From: Dethiobacter sp.
Lineage (GTDB): Bacteria > Bacillota > Dethiobacteria > DTU022
Assembly (NCBI GenBank): GCA_018333405.1
Contig: JAGXSR010000170.1
Span: 1 to 6,635, forward strand
Direction: 5' to 3'
DNA: 6,635 nt
The position numbers were made by a program, and so were the translations under genes. Position 1 is the stretch's first letter. Every line of letters starts with the position of its first letter. Of this stretch, positions 1 through 6,416 are shown one piece after another. Below the pieces are notes generated by a model that saw only the letters and a program-made list of their open reading frames with translations, ran no database searches and was not told the origin of the DNA.

Positions 1-2803
1 TTTTGCTTAAAGCCAGTCCCAACCGGGAGACGCCGTCTTCTCCGACAGCCCGGTAAAAAATGTACACATCCCCATTTATCCGGATGGCGCCGCAGTTCAA
101 GACGTATTTGGATTCCCAGTCGTGATCGGCGATCGGTGTAAGGATGGGGTTGTAGGGGGAGCGGACCAATTTGCCTGCGGGCGGCATCTCCCATTCCATG
201 CTCTGTTCGGCCACGATCTCTTTATCGTCAGGAGGGGTGCCCAACAGCGTTGCCGCCAGGTTTTCACTTTCCCGGCCCTGGCCCATAAGTTCCGTGATTT
301 TGGGGAAAATGTCCCTGCGGTTTCCGCCTAACTGTTCGTAGCAACGGTAAAATAGCTCAGTGTTGAACCATCTTCGCTCGACCATGAGTGACAGCGGAGT
401 AGGGAAACCTTTGCCTCCTTTGAAGCTGAAGCTGGCCCAACTCCACAGGGAACAGGTAATAAAGAAGCCGTCGGGGAGCGTTATCCCCAGATGGTACGCT
501 GAAGCCATAAGCGCCAGCAGTTTTTGAAAATGTTCAGCGTTTTCGCCCATGTCCTGACCGGCGATGGACAGCAGTTTATCTTTAAGCAGCTGCTGTTGGA
601 TGTTTTCAAATAGACTGTGCGCGGAAAATGTGTGGAACCCGGAGTGCTCCTCAATGGAATTAACTACCTTTTGGCCGAATGATCTGTCCGGGTTACTCTT
701 GAATGATTCCCAGATAATACCGAATTGCTCAGACTCAATGATATTTTTTAGAGCTACAGTCAGGAAGCGGGTTTTGGGAAAACTGCCGCCGCTGCCCCGG
801 CGCAGGGTGCTGATCACCACCCGGCTGGTAAGGTGATTCAGCGAGGATGACTCCCGCATCCCGGTCAGAGCAGGAAAATCCATGTAGTTGACAATCAGGG
901 GGCGGATGGGGGAAAGCTCAAAATGTTCCGGCCGCAGCTGTTTGCGCAGCCATTCGGTATTCCAGGCGCTGTAACGAGCCGGTTCGGACCAAGTGGAGAG
1001 AGCCAGGACATCTAAGGCGTTGTGATCGGTCAGCAGCTCGTCGGTATCACGGTATCCCCAAAGGGTGATTAGATCGCGTGGCGGTTGTTCCCGCAACAAC
1101 CGGGCTGCCGTTTCTTCTTTCAGGGAAAAGCTCCGGGGGTTAGGATAAAGCTGAAATATCTTCTCCGCCACCAGCCGGAGGTTTGACTCAGTGTGCAGGT
1201 CGCCGGGCAGCAGGATAGTTTCTAGGCCTTTTTCCGTCTCTGCGATCAGTCTGCGGATAGAGTGCCCCAGTTTTTCTGAGCCGGCCGCCGGCGAAAGGTT
1301 AAGTTCACGCCGGGCAAAACCATCAAATTCTTCCTTATATTCTTTGAGCAGCCGCTCGTAAATGCCGGATACGTGGGCGCTTTTGCCTGAAGGTGACCGG
1401 ACAAGGTGAGGAAGGATGATCGGCACGCCAGGGATATATTCCCAGTAGGATATCTCCGGCAAAAAAGGCTGCAGGGCTGCTTTGTGGTGCAGCCATTTTT
1501 CCAAAAAAGAGGAGCGGCGACCGATGAAAATATCGGTCTGGTTACTCAAGCTGTTTTTAGCGTTAACGGGACAGGTCACAGCGTTGAGAGGGGGGCTATA
1601 GTCAACAGAACAGTGGGCATGGGCTGAGATCTCGCTGATATAACCGGCCAGCCTCCCTTCAAACAGAGGGATGAGGCTGCTGACCAGATCCCCTTTATCC
1701 AGGCGCGGGATAAAATGGTAAGCAATGAGCGACTCAAATACCAACTGGGCCCACAGACCGGCTGGAAATATGAATTCGTGATCAGCGCGGCCCGCCGTTT
1801 CTCTTAACTGGGTAACCAGCTCCTCCGAAAAAATACGCGACCAAACCGCTTCGGAGTAACGGGTATAGCCCCGCTTGAATTGGTTAAGATGCGGGCGTGG
1901 ATCTGACGCAGGCTCCTGCAGGGAAAGGTCGCCCCTGGGGCCAAAGGTGAGCGGGGAGCGTACAGCCTGCGGTCTGGTTTTCCATAAATCCGGATTTTTG
2001 CCGATGGCCTGGAAAAGAGCGTGGACTGTCTGTCCAAAGATATAGTTGATGGCTACGGGCAAGGTAATTTTTGGCTTTTGCCCCAGATAGACCTCGGCGA
2101 TATCTGTGTTCAGCTCCAGAGCGTGCTCAACAAGCCAGTAGTCGATGCCGTAATCGTAGATCTCCGGCGACCAGTTGGGCGCCTCCTCGATTAGGGCGGA
2201 GAGCAGGGTGCTTGATATAGTCATTCCCGCTTCCGGGCAGCCCTTAAGCTCAATGTTGTATAAAGCTGCCAGTAAAGGATAGACCAGGTGATCGCCAATG
2301 GTATTGGTGAGCAGGGATGATTTGAAGCGCGGCAGCACGAGCGAAACGTGCCTGTCCCGTACCGGCTGGTACATCAGCTTAATCCAGTCCGGCGTCAAAC
2401 CTTCGGGTGAGTCTTCGCTTTTAGCTGTCAACAGCTTGGGGTCGAGAATAAGAAGATCAGCGGTCAGCCTGTCGGCCAGATCAAGCAGGCAGCGCACAGC
2501 CCATCCCCGACCGGATAAACCCTCTCCAAGCGGGGCGACCAGCACGCGCTCTTCCTTGATCCGACGGCAGTTCTTAAACGGCTCCGCGGCGGAGACGGGA
2601 GGGCTTACCACGCAGATCACAAGTCCTCTCAGCTCCGGGTAAAACTTATCCAGCCCTGCTTCCAGCAAGGATATAATGTTTTGCGCGTCTTCATTTATGC
2701 CCGCAAAGGGAATGCCGATTACCAGTTCGATTTGGTCAGGAGTGGCAACCTTATCCAGTGCAGCGGACAGCGAATCACGGTAAGCGCTTTCTAGTTCCGA
2801 CAT
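1..2803 (-). CDS. GT81-like glycosyltransferase / GH130 phosphorylase fusion, C-terminus beyond window
   Basis: The frame is open for 934 codons from the ATG at 2803 to the left edge; I checked it codon by codon and found no stop or frameshift. The start has a strong ribosome binding site (GAGGTGAGG at 2816-2808). Residues 20-400 resemble the GT-A fold of GT81/GpgS-type proteins: a strand ending GIP (30-32), GRG..VR (98-104), TPDWI (137-141), TN...D..VYPL..ALY (166-182), YGIDYW (218-223) and FP..LW (346-351). The metal site usually written DSD reads D121-P-K. Residues about 400-870 match no domain I can name. From about 880 a GH130 domain begins: NPILTP (885-890), N903-C-G-A, YRA (917-919), D923 and SR (926-927). 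GH130 domains are about 300 residues, so the catalytic part lies outside the window and the whole protein should exceed 1,200 residues. No signal peptide or membrane segment is seen, so it is probably cytoplasmic. The domain calls are firm at family level; the reaction and substrate are inference. Confidence 0.85.
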   Translation of the reverse strand, partial: MSELESAYRDSLSAALDKVATPDQIELVIGIPFAGINEDAQNIISLLEAGLDKFYPELRGLVICVVSPPVSAAEPFKNCRRIKEERVLVAPLGEGLSGRGWAVRCLLDLADRLTADLLILDPKLLTAKSEDSPEGLTPDWIKLMYQPVRDRHVSLVLPRFKSSLLTNTIGDHLVYPLLAALYNIELKGCPEAGMTISSTLLSALIEEAPNWSPEIYDYGIDYWLVEHALELNTDIAEVYLGQKPKITLPVAINYIFGQTVHALFQAIGKNPDLWKTRPQAVRSPLTFGPRGDLSLQEPASDPRPHLNQFKRGYTRYSEAVWSRIFSEELVTQLRETAGRADHEFIFPAGLWAQLVFESLIAYHFIPRLDKGDLVSSLIPLFEGRLAGYISEISAHAHCSVDYSPPLNAVTCPVNAKNSLSNQTDIFIGRRSSFLEKWLHHKAALQPFLPEISYWEYIPGVPIILPHLVRSPSGKSAHVSGIYERLLKEYKEEFDGFARRELNLSPAAGSEKLGHSIRRLIAETEKGLETILLPGDLHTESNLRLVAEKIFQLYPNPRSFSLKEETAARLLREQPPRDLITLWGYRDTDELLTDHNALDVLALSTWSEPARYSAWNTEWLRKQLRPEHFELSPIRPLIVNYMDFPALTGMRESSSLNHLTSRVVISTLRRGSGGSFPKTRFLTVALKNIIESEQFGIIWESFKSNPDRSFGQKVVNSIEEHSGFHTFSAHSLFENIQQQLLKDKLLSIAGQDMGENAEHFQKLLALMASAYHLGITLPDGFFITCSLWSWASFSFKGGKGFPTPLSLMVERRWFNTELFYRCYEQLGGNRRDIFPKITELMGQGRESENLAATLLGTPPDDKEIVAEQSMEWEMPPAGKLVRSPYNPILTPIADHDWESKYVLNCGAIRINGDVYIFYRAVGEDGVSRLGLALSK

Positions 2804-2807
2804 TTTT

Positions 2808-2816
2808 CCTCACCTC
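2808..2816 (-). promoter_or_regulatory. Ribosome binding site of the GT81-like/GH130 gene
   Basis: The reverse strand reads GAGGTGAGG four bases before the ATG at 2803. It is strongly complementary to the 16S rRNA 3' end and decides the start codon. Confidence 0.7.
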
Positions 2817-2857
2817 TGCTGTCTAATTCGACTGTCGGGAGTAAATTCCTTTAATTT

Positions 2858-2863
2858 ATTATA
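2858..2863 (-). promoter_or_regulatory. Candidate -10 element for the leftward gene
   Basis: A perfect TATAAT is read on the reverse strand at 2863-2858, about 55 bases before the leftward start codon. No good -35 hexamer lies 16-18 bases upstream (CATCTT is the best in register), and the region is AT-rich, so a chance match is quite possible. Confidence 0.3.
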
Positions 2864-2888
2864 AAATCAAAACAATGGAAAAGATGTA

Positions 2889-2897
2889 TGTTATAAT
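2889..2897 (+). promoter_or_regulatory. Candidate extended -10 promoter for the GT4-SDR unit
   Basis: TGTTATAAT is a consensus TGnTATAAT extended -10 for a sigma-A type promoter. The -35 position holds AAAACA, a weak match, which an extended -10 can tolerate. Transcription would begin near 2904 and leave a leader of about 105 bases before the GTG at 3010. A second, weaker possibility lies closer to the gene: TTGAAA at 2945-2950 with TGTATA at 2969-2974, an 18-base spacer. The region is AT-rich, so both are tentative. Confidence 0.4.
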
Positions 2898-2911
2898 AAT
2901 ATTGGTATTAT
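2896..2911. promoter_or_regulatory. Small perfect dyad overlapping the candidate promoter, possible operator
   Basis: ATAATA and TATTAT flank a TTGG centre, a perfect 6+4+6 inverted repeat. It starts in the -10 element and covers the predicted start site, where a repressor would act. The arms are only A and T, so chance occurrence in this AT-rich stretch is a real alternative. Confidence 0.2.
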
Positions 2912-2994
2912 GCTTATTTAATCGGCGGAAATCAGCAAAAATTGTTGAAAAATTATAGCTTTGTGTAATGTATAGCGCCGCTTAAACTCTGTTT

Positions 2995-3003
2995 GAGGAG
3001 GGG
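2995..3003 (+). promoter_or_regulatory. Ribosome binding site deciding the GTG start
   Basis: GAGGAGGGG ends six bases before GTG at 3010. This placement supports GTG as the start even though it is not ATG; no in-frame ATG with a comparable site lies nearby. Confidence 0.75.
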
Positions 3004-3009
3004 TATTCT

Positions 3010-5262
3010 GTGCTTTTAGAGTCTTTTAGTCCGCAGAAAGTAAAAAAACGGCTACGGATCGCTTTTGCAGGCAGTTGTCTGCCCAGAAAATGCGGGATTG
3101 CCACCTTTTCCGCCACCTTGAGCCAGGACCTGGAAGATCTGCTGGGCCGGGGCGCGGCAAGCTTCGTGGCCCTGAATAACGGTCAGGATTATGATTACTC
3201 TCCCGCGGTGATCTGTCAGATCGAGCAGGAAAACCGGGAAGACTACCGCCGCGCCGCGGAAGTGATCAACGCCTCCGCGGCTGACGTGGTGTCGCTGCAG
3301 CATGAATTCGGTCTATTCGGCGGCCCTGACGGAAACTATATCGTCGATTTTCTAAGCGGTCTGCAAAAACCGGTGGTAACCACGTTGCATACCGTCTTAG
3401 CGCAGCCCAGCCCTGGCCAATATAAGGCTTTTGTCGAAGTGGCCGCCTTTTCCAAGGCTTTGGTGGTTATGAATAAAACAGCAATGGCCATAATGACCGA
3501 TAAATATGATCTCCCCAGGGAAAAAATTTATCTGATCCCGCACGGTGTGCCGGATTTGTTTTTTATCGATCCCATTTTTTATAAGCACAAGATGAACCTA
3601 AGCGCCCATTTTGTTATTCTGACTTTCGGTTTTTTAAGCCCTAATAAAGGGCTTGAAGTTGTGTTGCAGGCTCTGCCTGCCGTGGTGGAAAAGCATCCGG
3701 AAACCCTGTATATTGTGCTGGGCATCACTCACCCGGTAGTTCATAAGAACCGCGGCGAAGAATACCGGGAAAGCCTGATCGAGCTGACCAAGCGATCCGG
3801 CCTAGCCGATCATGTGCTGTTTGTGAACGAATTTGTGGATGAAGCTGTTCTAAACAGTTACCTGGGCGCAGCCGATTTGGTGGTTTGCCCTTATCATTCG
3901 GAAGCTCAAATCTCAAGCGGTGTATTAAGCAGCGCGCAGGGTATGGGCAAGGCGATTATCGCCACACCTTTTTTACACGCCAGGGAGGCTCTGGCCGGAG
4001 AGAGGGGACTGCTGGTCAACTTTAATGACCCGCCTGGTTTATCAAAAGCCGTTCTGCGCTTGCTCGAAGATGAGCCAAAGAGAAAAACTATGGAGGGTCT
4101 GACTTATGCCCTCGGACGGCAGATGGTCTGGGGCAGGGTTGCCGATCAATACCTTGAAGTTTTTGAAAAGCAGGCGGCGCGTGCTGTAAAGGGGGAAAGA
4201 GGTCAGAGGCGTTTGGATACCTTGCCGCCAATCAATCTTCACTACCTGAGGATGTTGACGGACGAAACCGGTGTTGTCCAACATACTAATTACGGTATCC
4301 CGGATTATGCGCATTACTATTCGGCCGACGACGCGGCGCGGGCTTTGGTGGCCTACGCTCATTATTTTAACCTTTTCATGGACGAATCGGTTTTGCCACT
4401 GGTGGACAGGTGCCTGGCTTTTTTAATTCATGCCCGGCAGGAAGGCGGCTGGTTTTACAACTATATGAATTACCGGAAAGAGTTTCCGATCCAGGAGCTG
4501 AGCCAGGATACCTTCGGCCGCTGTCTATGGGGACTGGGCTCCATGGCTTTGCTCATCAGGAACTGTGATCAGCGCCAGCTGGCGGGGGATCTGCTGGAGG
4601 CCGGTCTGGCTCAGTTGAGCCGCCTTTCCTATACGCGCCCTCAGGCCTACAGCGCTTTGGGTTTGGCCGCACACCTGACGCAACATCCCACAGCGGAAGC
4701 AGTGAAGACAGGTTTGCGTCTGATCGCCGATCAGCTGCTTAACAGCTACCGTGCAAACTCTGCCCCTTCCTGGCAGTGGTTTGAAAAATTTCTGACTTAT
4801 GACAATGCGCGTCTTCCCCAGGCTCTTCTGTTGGCTTATACCCACTTGGCGGAACCTGCTTACCTGGACGTTGCCCTGAACTCTTTGGATTTTCTGATCA
4901 GGGTTCAGTACCATGACGGATACTTTGATCTGATCGGCAACCAGGGCTGGTATGTACAGGGAGAGGAAAAAGCCCTGTTTTGCCAACAGCCTCTTGATGC
5001 CGGCGCTCTGACCGAGAGCTGTCTTCTGGCCTGGGAAATCAGCGGACAGCAGAAGTACATAGAGATGGCTTATGCCGCTTTTCAGTGGTACCTGGGGCGT
5101 AACCGGCTGAATAAAGCTTTATATAACCCGCTTACCGGCGCCTGTGCCGACGGTTTGGCCCCGGAAGGGCCAAGCAAAAACAAAGGCGCCGAACCGATTA
5201 TCTCTTTTTTGCTGGCGCAGCTCGCCCTTTACCGCTGGGAGCTGATCGGGCGCTTTAGCTAG
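3010..5262 (+). CDS. GT4 family glycosyltransferase with C-terminal alpha/alpha-toroid-like domain
   Basis: This is a 750-aa cytoplasmic protein starting at GTG. Residues 14-390 form a GT-B glycosyltransferase of family GT4: an N-terminal strand and loop (RIAFAGS at 15-21, CGIATFS at 28-34), QHEFG (97-101), TTLHT (124-128), IPHGVPD (176-182), the start of the second Rossmann domain (TFGFLSPNKG at 205-214) and AADLVVCPY (287-295). The usual GT4 E-x7-E signature is not present; the equivalent stretch reads Q300...S308 within a QISSGVL segment. Residues 405-750 resemble the helical toroid domain found attached to some GT4 enzymes: LTDETG (416-421), Y.IPDYAHYYSADDAARAL (428-446), TYDNARLPQALL (596-607), CQQP.DA....E (658-669) and NKGAEPIISFLLAQL (724-738). 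It is divergent from the GH130 fusion gene and 18 bp upstream of the SDR gene. The family predicts transfer of a sugar from a nucleotide sugar with retention of configuration. Donor and acceptor are unknown; mannose is a guess from the GH130 neighbour. Confidence 0.88.
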   Translation: MLLESFSPQKVKKRLRIAFAGSCLPRKCGIATFSATLSQDLEDLLGRGAASFVALNNGQDYDYSPAVICQIEQENREDYRRAAEVINASAADVVSLQHEFGLFGGPDGNYIVDFLSGLQKPVVTTLHTVLAQPSPGQYKAFVEVAAFSKALVVMNKTAMAIMTDKYDLPREKIYLIPHGVPDLFFIDPIFYKHKMNLSAHFVILTFGFLSPNKGLEVVLQALPAVVEKHPETLYIVLGITHPVVHKNRGEEYRESLIELTKRSGLADHVLFVNEFVDEAVLNSYLGAADLVVCPYHSEAQISSGVLSSAQGMGKAIIATPFLHAREALAGERGLLVNFNDPPGLSKAVLRLLEDEPKRKTMEGLTYALGRQMVWGRVADQYLEVFEKQAARAVKGERGQRRLDTLPPINLHYLRMLTDETGVVQHTNYGIPDYAHYYSADDAARALVAYAHYFNLFMDESVLPLVDRCLAFLIHARQEGGWFYNYMNYRKEFPIQELSQDTFGRCLWGLGSMALLIRNCDQRQLAGDLLEAGLAQLSRLSYTRPQAYSALGLAAHLTQHPTAEAVKTGLRLIADQLLNSYRANSAPSWQWFEKFLTYDNARLPQALLLAYTHLAEPAYLDVALNSLDFLIRVQYHDGYFDLIGNQGWYVQGEEKALFCQQPLDAGALTESCLLAWEISGQQKYIEMAYAAFQWYLGRNRLNKALYNPLTGACADGLAPEGPSKNKGAEPIISFLLAQLALYRWELIGRFS

Positions 5263-5266
5263 ATTG

Positions 5267-5273
5267 AAAGGAG
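5267..5273 (+). promoter_or_regulatory. Ribosome binding site of the SDR gene
   Basis: AAAGGAG lies seven bases before the ATG at 5281, inside the 18-bp gap after the GT4 stop codon. It supports this start and independent ribosome loading within a shared transcript. Confidence 0.7.
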
Positions 5274-5280
5274 CTGCCGC

Positions 5281-6045
5281 ATGGGAAAATTGTGTTTTGG
5301 TTTGGAGGAGAAAGTATTTGTGGTCACCGGGGGGAGCAGAGGAATCGGTCTGGAGTTGGCCCGGCAACTCCTGCTGCAGAAAGCGAGGGTGGTGATCTGC
5401 GGCCGCAAGCAGGAAGGGCTGGAAGCAGCCCTGGCCGACATTGATTCAGGCGGGGATATACTGGCGGTAGCAGCCCATATCGCCCGGGAGGAGGAGGTGC
5501 ATAACCTTTTTGAGCAGACCATGAGTAGTTTCGGGCGGGTCGACGCACTGGTCAATAACGCGGGTATGAACTTGCTTACACCTTCTGTGATCAGCGCGGG
5601 TCCAGCCTCCTGGCAGAAAATTATTGACTCCAACCTGACCGGAACCTATCTGTGTTCTGCGGCAGCGGCTAAAATCATGAAGAAGCAAGGCGGAGGTAAA
5701 ATAGTCAGTATTACTTCAATCGCCGGCCGGCAGGCGGCGCCTGGAATGGGGATCTACGGGGTGGCTAAGGCCGGGATCGAGATGTTGACCAAAACTCTGG
5801 CCGCGGAGCTGGCTCAGGATAATATTCAGGTCAACGCGGTGGCCCCGGGTATGGTTAAAACGGGATTCAGCAAACCGTTCTGGTCCGACCGGGAAATTTA
5901 TGAGCAAATTGTGGCCAAAGTTCCCGCGGGGCGCCTGGCTGAACCGCTGGATGTGGTCTACCCGGTTCTATTCCTTTGTTCCGCAGGAGCGGGCTTTATT
6001 ACCGGGCAGACCTTGTGCGTCGACGGCGGGGCTACAGTCATCTGA
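5281..6045 (+). CDS. Short-chain dehydrogenase/reductase (SDR), classical FabG-like type
   Basis: The 254-aa length is typical of classical SDRs. It shows the dinucleotide-binding TGGSRGIG (16-23), NNAG (92-95), the active-site Asn118, Ser146, Tyr159 and Lys163, the PG following strand 6 (189-190), and a C-terminal VDGG (247-250). Arg20 and Arg42-Lys43 after the second strand favour NADP(H) over NAD(H). Where many relatives have Asp contacting the adenine, this protein has His66 (AAHIARE), as in DHRS4-like carbonyl reductases. All catalytic residues are present, so it should be an active cytoplasmic oxidoreductase for a ketone, sugar, polyol or 3-oxoacyl substrate; the sequence does not say which. 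It follows the GT4 gene by 18 bp and is followed by a terminator, so the two are probably cotranscribed. A housekeeping FabG role is less likely because no fatty-acid genes are adjacent, but it cannot be excluded. Confidence 0.9.
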   Translation: MGKLCFGLEEKVFVVTGGSRGIGLELARQLLLQKARVVICGRKQEGLEAALADIDSGGDILAVAAHIAREEEVHNLFEQTMSSFGRVDALVNNAGMNLLTPSVISAGPASWQKIIDSNLTGTYLCSAAAAKIMKKQGGGKIVSITSIAGRQAAPGMGIYGVAKAGIEMLTKTLAAELAQDNIQVNAVAPGMVKTGFSKPFWSDREIYEQIVAKVPAGRLAEPLDVVYPVLFLCSAGAGFITGQTLCVDGGATVI

Positions 6046-6082
6046 CCCTTTTTTTCGATTTCAACCACAATATTTTTCGTGC

Positions 6083-6108
6083 GCAGCCTGAAACGGGCTG
6101 CTTTTTTT
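6083..6108 (+). terminator. Rho-independent terminator of the GT4-SDR unit
   Basis: GCAGCCTG and CGGGCTGC form an eight-pair stem (one T-G pair) around an AAA loop, followed at once by seven T residues. It lies 38 bp after the SDR stop codon, correctly placed to end the rightward transcript. Confidence 0.88.
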
Positions 6109-6290
6109 AATCTGTTTTTTATTGCCTGATTCCCCGAGGTATCCGCACACCACTTCAAGTTGCAAGAATTCATGGCTCAAATACAGTGTTTCCGCAGCAA
6201 CATTTGCAGGGAAAAGTTTAGCGGCAGCGTCAAATATGCAGATTAAGGTTAGCCGGCTGCGCGACATAAATACTTGGAGAGTGTCAAAAA
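6109..6290. other. Intergenic stretch with no supported gene
   Basis: Together with the sequence after the SDR stop and the downstream leader this makes a region of about 367 bases without a confident gene. Open frames on both strands here lack ribosome binding sites and recognisable protein motifs. No convincing promoter is visible; a TTGCAA (6160-6165) with TACAGT 16 bases later is too weak to call. The promoter of the right-hand membrane-protein gene should lie here. Confidence 0.5.
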
Positions 6291-6416
6291 ATGACGAGGC
6301 TGAATATGATCATACAGAGCGCATCTCGCCCTCAAGATCCAAGCCGCCGCGCACTGCCGGATTTTGAGGGCCAAGAGGCCAATAATCTAGCTATGTTTAA
6401 GGAGGAATATGTATGA
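6291..6416 (+). CDS. Possible 41-codon leader ORF overlapping the next gene
   Basis: An ATG at 6291 opens 41 codons ending in TGA at 6414-6416. This overlaps the following start codon as ATGA, the arrangement typical of translational coupling. A GGAG at 6276-6279 lies 11 bases before the ATG, a somewhat long spacing. The predicted peptide is hydrophilic, with no signal sequence, membrane segment or known motif. Much of its length coincides with a strong inverted repeat, so the codons may be incidental to an RNA structure. The next gene has its own good ribosome binding site and does not need coupling. I do not recognise it. Confidence 0.25.
   Translation: MTRLNMIIQSASRPQDPSRRALPDFEGQEANNLAMFKEEYV
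6325..6377 (+). repeat. Strong inverted repeat (RNA hairpin) in the leader of the membrane-protein gene
   Basis: GCCCTCAAGATCC at 6328-6340 pairs with GGATTTTGAGGGC at 6359-6371 over 13 positions, 12 Watson-Crick and one G-T, around an 18-base GC-rich loop. CTC/GAG (6325-6327 with 6375-6377) can extend the stem across a three-base bulge. No T-run follows, so it is not an ordinary intrinsic terminator. It ends 21 bases before the Shine-Dalgarno sequence of the next gene, where a 5' leader structure or protein-binding site could act. Confidence 0.65.
6399..6405 (+). promoter_or_regulatory. Ribosome binding site of the membrane-protein gene
   Basis: AAGGAGG is seven bases before the ATG at 6413, a near-perfect Shine-Dalgarno sequence that fixes the start. 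Confidence 0.8.

Noticed and set aside
122..2642. Several short open frames of 69-114 codons on the forward strand and one on the reverse strand inside 1-2803
   Set aside because: They lie within the continuous 934-codon reverse frame that has clear domain motifs, and their products resemble no protein family.
3052..5367. Reverse-strand frames of 63-153 codons under the GT4 gene
   Set aside because: They are antisense to a protein with strong family motifs. The longest (4525-4986) has no ribosome binding site I could identify and no known motif.
5259..6091. Frames of 63-124 codons overlapping the SDR gene on both strands
   Set aside because: The SDR frame carries a full set of catalytic motifs; the others are by-products of its codon composition.
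6061..6267. Reverse-strand 68-codon frame after the SDR gene
   Set aside because: It runs through the rightward terminator, has no clear ribosome binding site and no recognised motif.
6122..6367. Forward 81-codon frame in the intergenic region
   Set aside because: No Shine-Dalgarno sequence precedes its ATG, the composition is unlike the neighbouring genes and it ends inside the hairpin.
6328..6371. Leader inverted repeat as an intrinsic terminator
   Set aside because: No run of T follows either arm, and a gene with a strong ribosome binding site begins shortly after.
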